Shown: one piece after another, positions 5,161-6,172 of the stretch | How the letters are laid out: the number at the start of each line of letters is the position of its first letter | Numbering within the stretch: position 1 is the first letter of the stretch | From: Gammaproteobacteria bacterium | GTDB taxonomy: Bacteria > Pseudomonadota > Gammaproteobacteria > UBA6429 > Thiohalophilaceae | DNA length: 6,172 bases | Assembly (NCBI GenBank): GCA_029882235.1 | Contig: JAOULB010000134.1 | Span: 1 to 6,172, forward strand | Reading direction: 5' to 3' | The notes under the pieces: model-generated | What the model was told of the DNA's origin: nothing | What the model saw: only the letters and a program-made list of their open reading frames with translations | Databases searched by the model: none | Made by a program: the position numbers and the translations under genes

Positions 5161-5340
5161 TGGGTTATTGCGTTGGTTTTACTGAGTCAATTCAAAAATA
5201 ATGTGTAGTTGAACTTTAGGCTTTAAAACATAATTTTTGATTAAATTACTGAAATTTAGATTATTTATGCACTAATATGGTGCGAGATGTATTAGATTTT
5301 TGGAATTTTTGAGGAAGAAGACTTTTTTAATTCCCTCGAC
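5161..5340. other. AT-rich spacer without recognisable genes
   Basis: Nothing protein-like was found on either strand. The sequence is low in GC and contains only the second copy of GTTGGTTTTAC at 5172-5182. Confidence 0.5.
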
Positions 5341-5466
5341 CGCTTGTTCCCGACGCGGTCTCGACAATTGCTCCTGCATTGTTCTACCTTCACCCTTCCT
5401 TGGGCTCGTTCCGATTCCATCCATGGAATCGTCACCCTAACCCTCTCCCTGAGGAAGAGGGAGAGT
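5336..5466. repeat. Compound hairpin array downstream of gyrB
   Basis: Three inverted repeats follow one another: GACCGC/GCGGTC (about 5338-5360), the perfect CGATTCCAT-CC-ATGGAATCG (5412-5431), and CTCTCCCT (5443-5450) with AGGGAGAG (5458-5465). The last begins 27 bases after the gyrB stop on the minus strand. The GC-richer, modular make-up differs from the AT-rich surroundings and looks like an intergenic repeat cassette. A role in ending or protecting the gyrB transcript is possible, though no U-run follows the stems. The overlapping plus-strand frame 5344-5694 is a shadow. Confidence 0.5.
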
Positions 5467-5492
5467 ATTAATTTGACTACTCTGCCTAAATC

Positions 5493-5542
5493 TTACACAT
5501 CCAAATTCGATGCATTGAGGGCATTGGTTTCGATGAATTCGC
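5493..5542 (-). repeat. gyrB tail, copy B of the att-like direct repeat
   Basis: This is the coding end of the intact gyrB and the partner of the orphan copy at 4024-4073. The perfect shared core is 5511-5542; beyond 5542 the sequence continues as gyrB while copy A diverges. If this is an integration scar, the crossover lies within the core. Confidence 0.8.
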
Positions 5543-6172
5543 GGCGGGGTTCGACCTGGTCGCCCATTAGGGTGGTGAAGATTTCATCGGCGCCGATGGC
5601 GTCTTCGATCTGCACCTGCAGCAGGGTGCGCTGGCTGGCATCGAGGGTGGTTTCCCAGAGTTGTTCGGGGTTCATTTCACCCAGTCCTTTATAGCGCTGG
5701 ATGTGCTGACCTTTTTTGGCTTCGTCGAGCAGCCAGTTGACGGCTTCTTTGAAGGAATACACGGGTTGTTGTTTATCACCACGTTTGATGTAAGCCCCTT
5801 CAGCTAAAAGGCCATCGAGTTCCTGTCCCAGTACTTTAATCGACTGGTATTCACCGCTTTCAAAAAATTCTTCATTCAGTTGGTAGTCTGTACTGATGCC
5901 ATGACGTGTTGCTTTGATGATCGTGTTCCAGTCATCGCCCGAATGATCGACATGAATGGTAAAGGTACTTAATCCATTTTGATCATCGGTGAGTCGTTGC
6001 GCGAGTTCATCAAACCAGGCGCCAATCTTGCTGCCGTCATGCAGGTCGGTTTCTTCCAGGCCGGGCATGGTGATCATTTTTTCCAGTACATCATAAGGCA
6101 TACGTCTTGATATGCGTCGAATGGTTTCCATCACTTGCATAAACTGTTTGGCTAAGGATTCCAGCGCCTGTC
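5493..6172 (-). CDS. gyrB: DNA gyrase subunit B, C-terminal part (5' end outside window)
   Basis: The frame is open from the right edge (226 complete codons; continues upstream as QALESLAKQFMQVM) to TAA at 5493-5495. GyrB is the ATPase subunit of the GyrA2B2 type II topoisomerase that adds negative supercoils to DNA in the cytoplasm. The visible part covers the end of the TOPRIM region with the extra insert of Gram-negative GyrB (through HGISTDYQLNEEFFESGEY) and the conserved C-terminal block: IQRYKGLGEMNPEQLWETT, then FTTLMGDQVEPRREFIE and the tail NALNASNLDV. These align well from memory with the E. coli protein, which ends EPRRAFIEENALKAANIDI. The gene appears intact here. Its last 50 bases form one side of the direct repeat with 4024-4073, so the present tail may have been supplied by an inserted element. 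The internal Met at 6138-6140 is not the true start. Confidence 0.97.
   Translation of the reverse strand, partial: QALESLAKQFMQVMETIRRISRRMPYDVLEKMITMPGLEETDLHDGSKIGAWFDELAQRLTDDQNGLSTFTIHVDHSGDDWNTIIKATRHGISTDYQLNEEFFESGEYQSIKVLGQELDGLLAEGAYIKRGDKQQPVYSFKEAVNWLLDEAKKGQHIQRYKGLGEMNPEQLWETTLDASQRTLLQVQIEDAIGADEIFTTLMGDQVEPRREFIETNALNASNLDV

Noticed and set aside
5344..5694. 116-codon plus-strand frame over the gyrB end
   Set aside because: It is antisense to gyrB and the downstream hairpin array, with no ribosome site.

Overview
This is an AT-rich chromosomal stretch from a Gram-negative bacterium, most likely a gammaproteobacterium. The right edge carries the C-terminal part of DNA gyrase subunit B on the minus strand, with the extended RYKGLGEMN-type tail typical of proteobacterial GyrB. 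The other proteins have Sec signal peptides, a lipobox or an outer-membrane barrel pattern, which fits a Gram-negative envelope. The species cannot be named from this sequence alone.

Left part (1-1356): three minus-strand genes lie in a row and could form one transcript. From upstream to downstream they are a small four-helix membrane protein (958-1356), a lipoprotein (432-857, TTG start) and an exported protein with a calcium-loop-like motif that runs off the left edge (1-385). Centre-left (1357-2971): a long divergent intergenic region ends in an intricate set of inverted and direct repeats (1685-1767). It leads into an orphan PhnD-type periplasmic binding protein (1814-2653), which is followed by a REP-like hairpin and a decayed coding fragment. 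Centre (2972-4008): an AT-rich gap, then a signal-peptide-bearing outer-membrane beta-barrel protein (3357-3950) with a clear intrinsic terminator.

Right part (4024-5542) is the most unusual. The last 16 codons of gyrB, including an in-frame stop, occur twice as direct repeats about 1.47 kb apart: one at the end of the real gyrB (5493-5542) and one orphan copy (4024-4073). Between them lie only debris and non-coding repeats: a plus-strand C-terminal remnant, a frameshifted minus-strand pseudogene, REP-like hairpins, a simple-sequence tract, twin perfect palindromes, an amber-interrupted minus-strand pseudogene and a compound hairpin array after gyrB. The layout resembles a decayed element that had integrated at the 3' end of gyrB, rebuilding the gene and displacing the old tail. 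No integrase is present, so this is an inference.

No intact CRISPR array, tRNA, rRNA or transposase gene was found. The clearest functional genes are gyrB (partial), the PhnD-like protein, the barrel protein and the small membrane protein. The most interesting non-coding signals are the gyrB tail duplication, the possible switching RNA leader before the PhnD-like gene, and the twin ACAGAYATCTGT palindromes.
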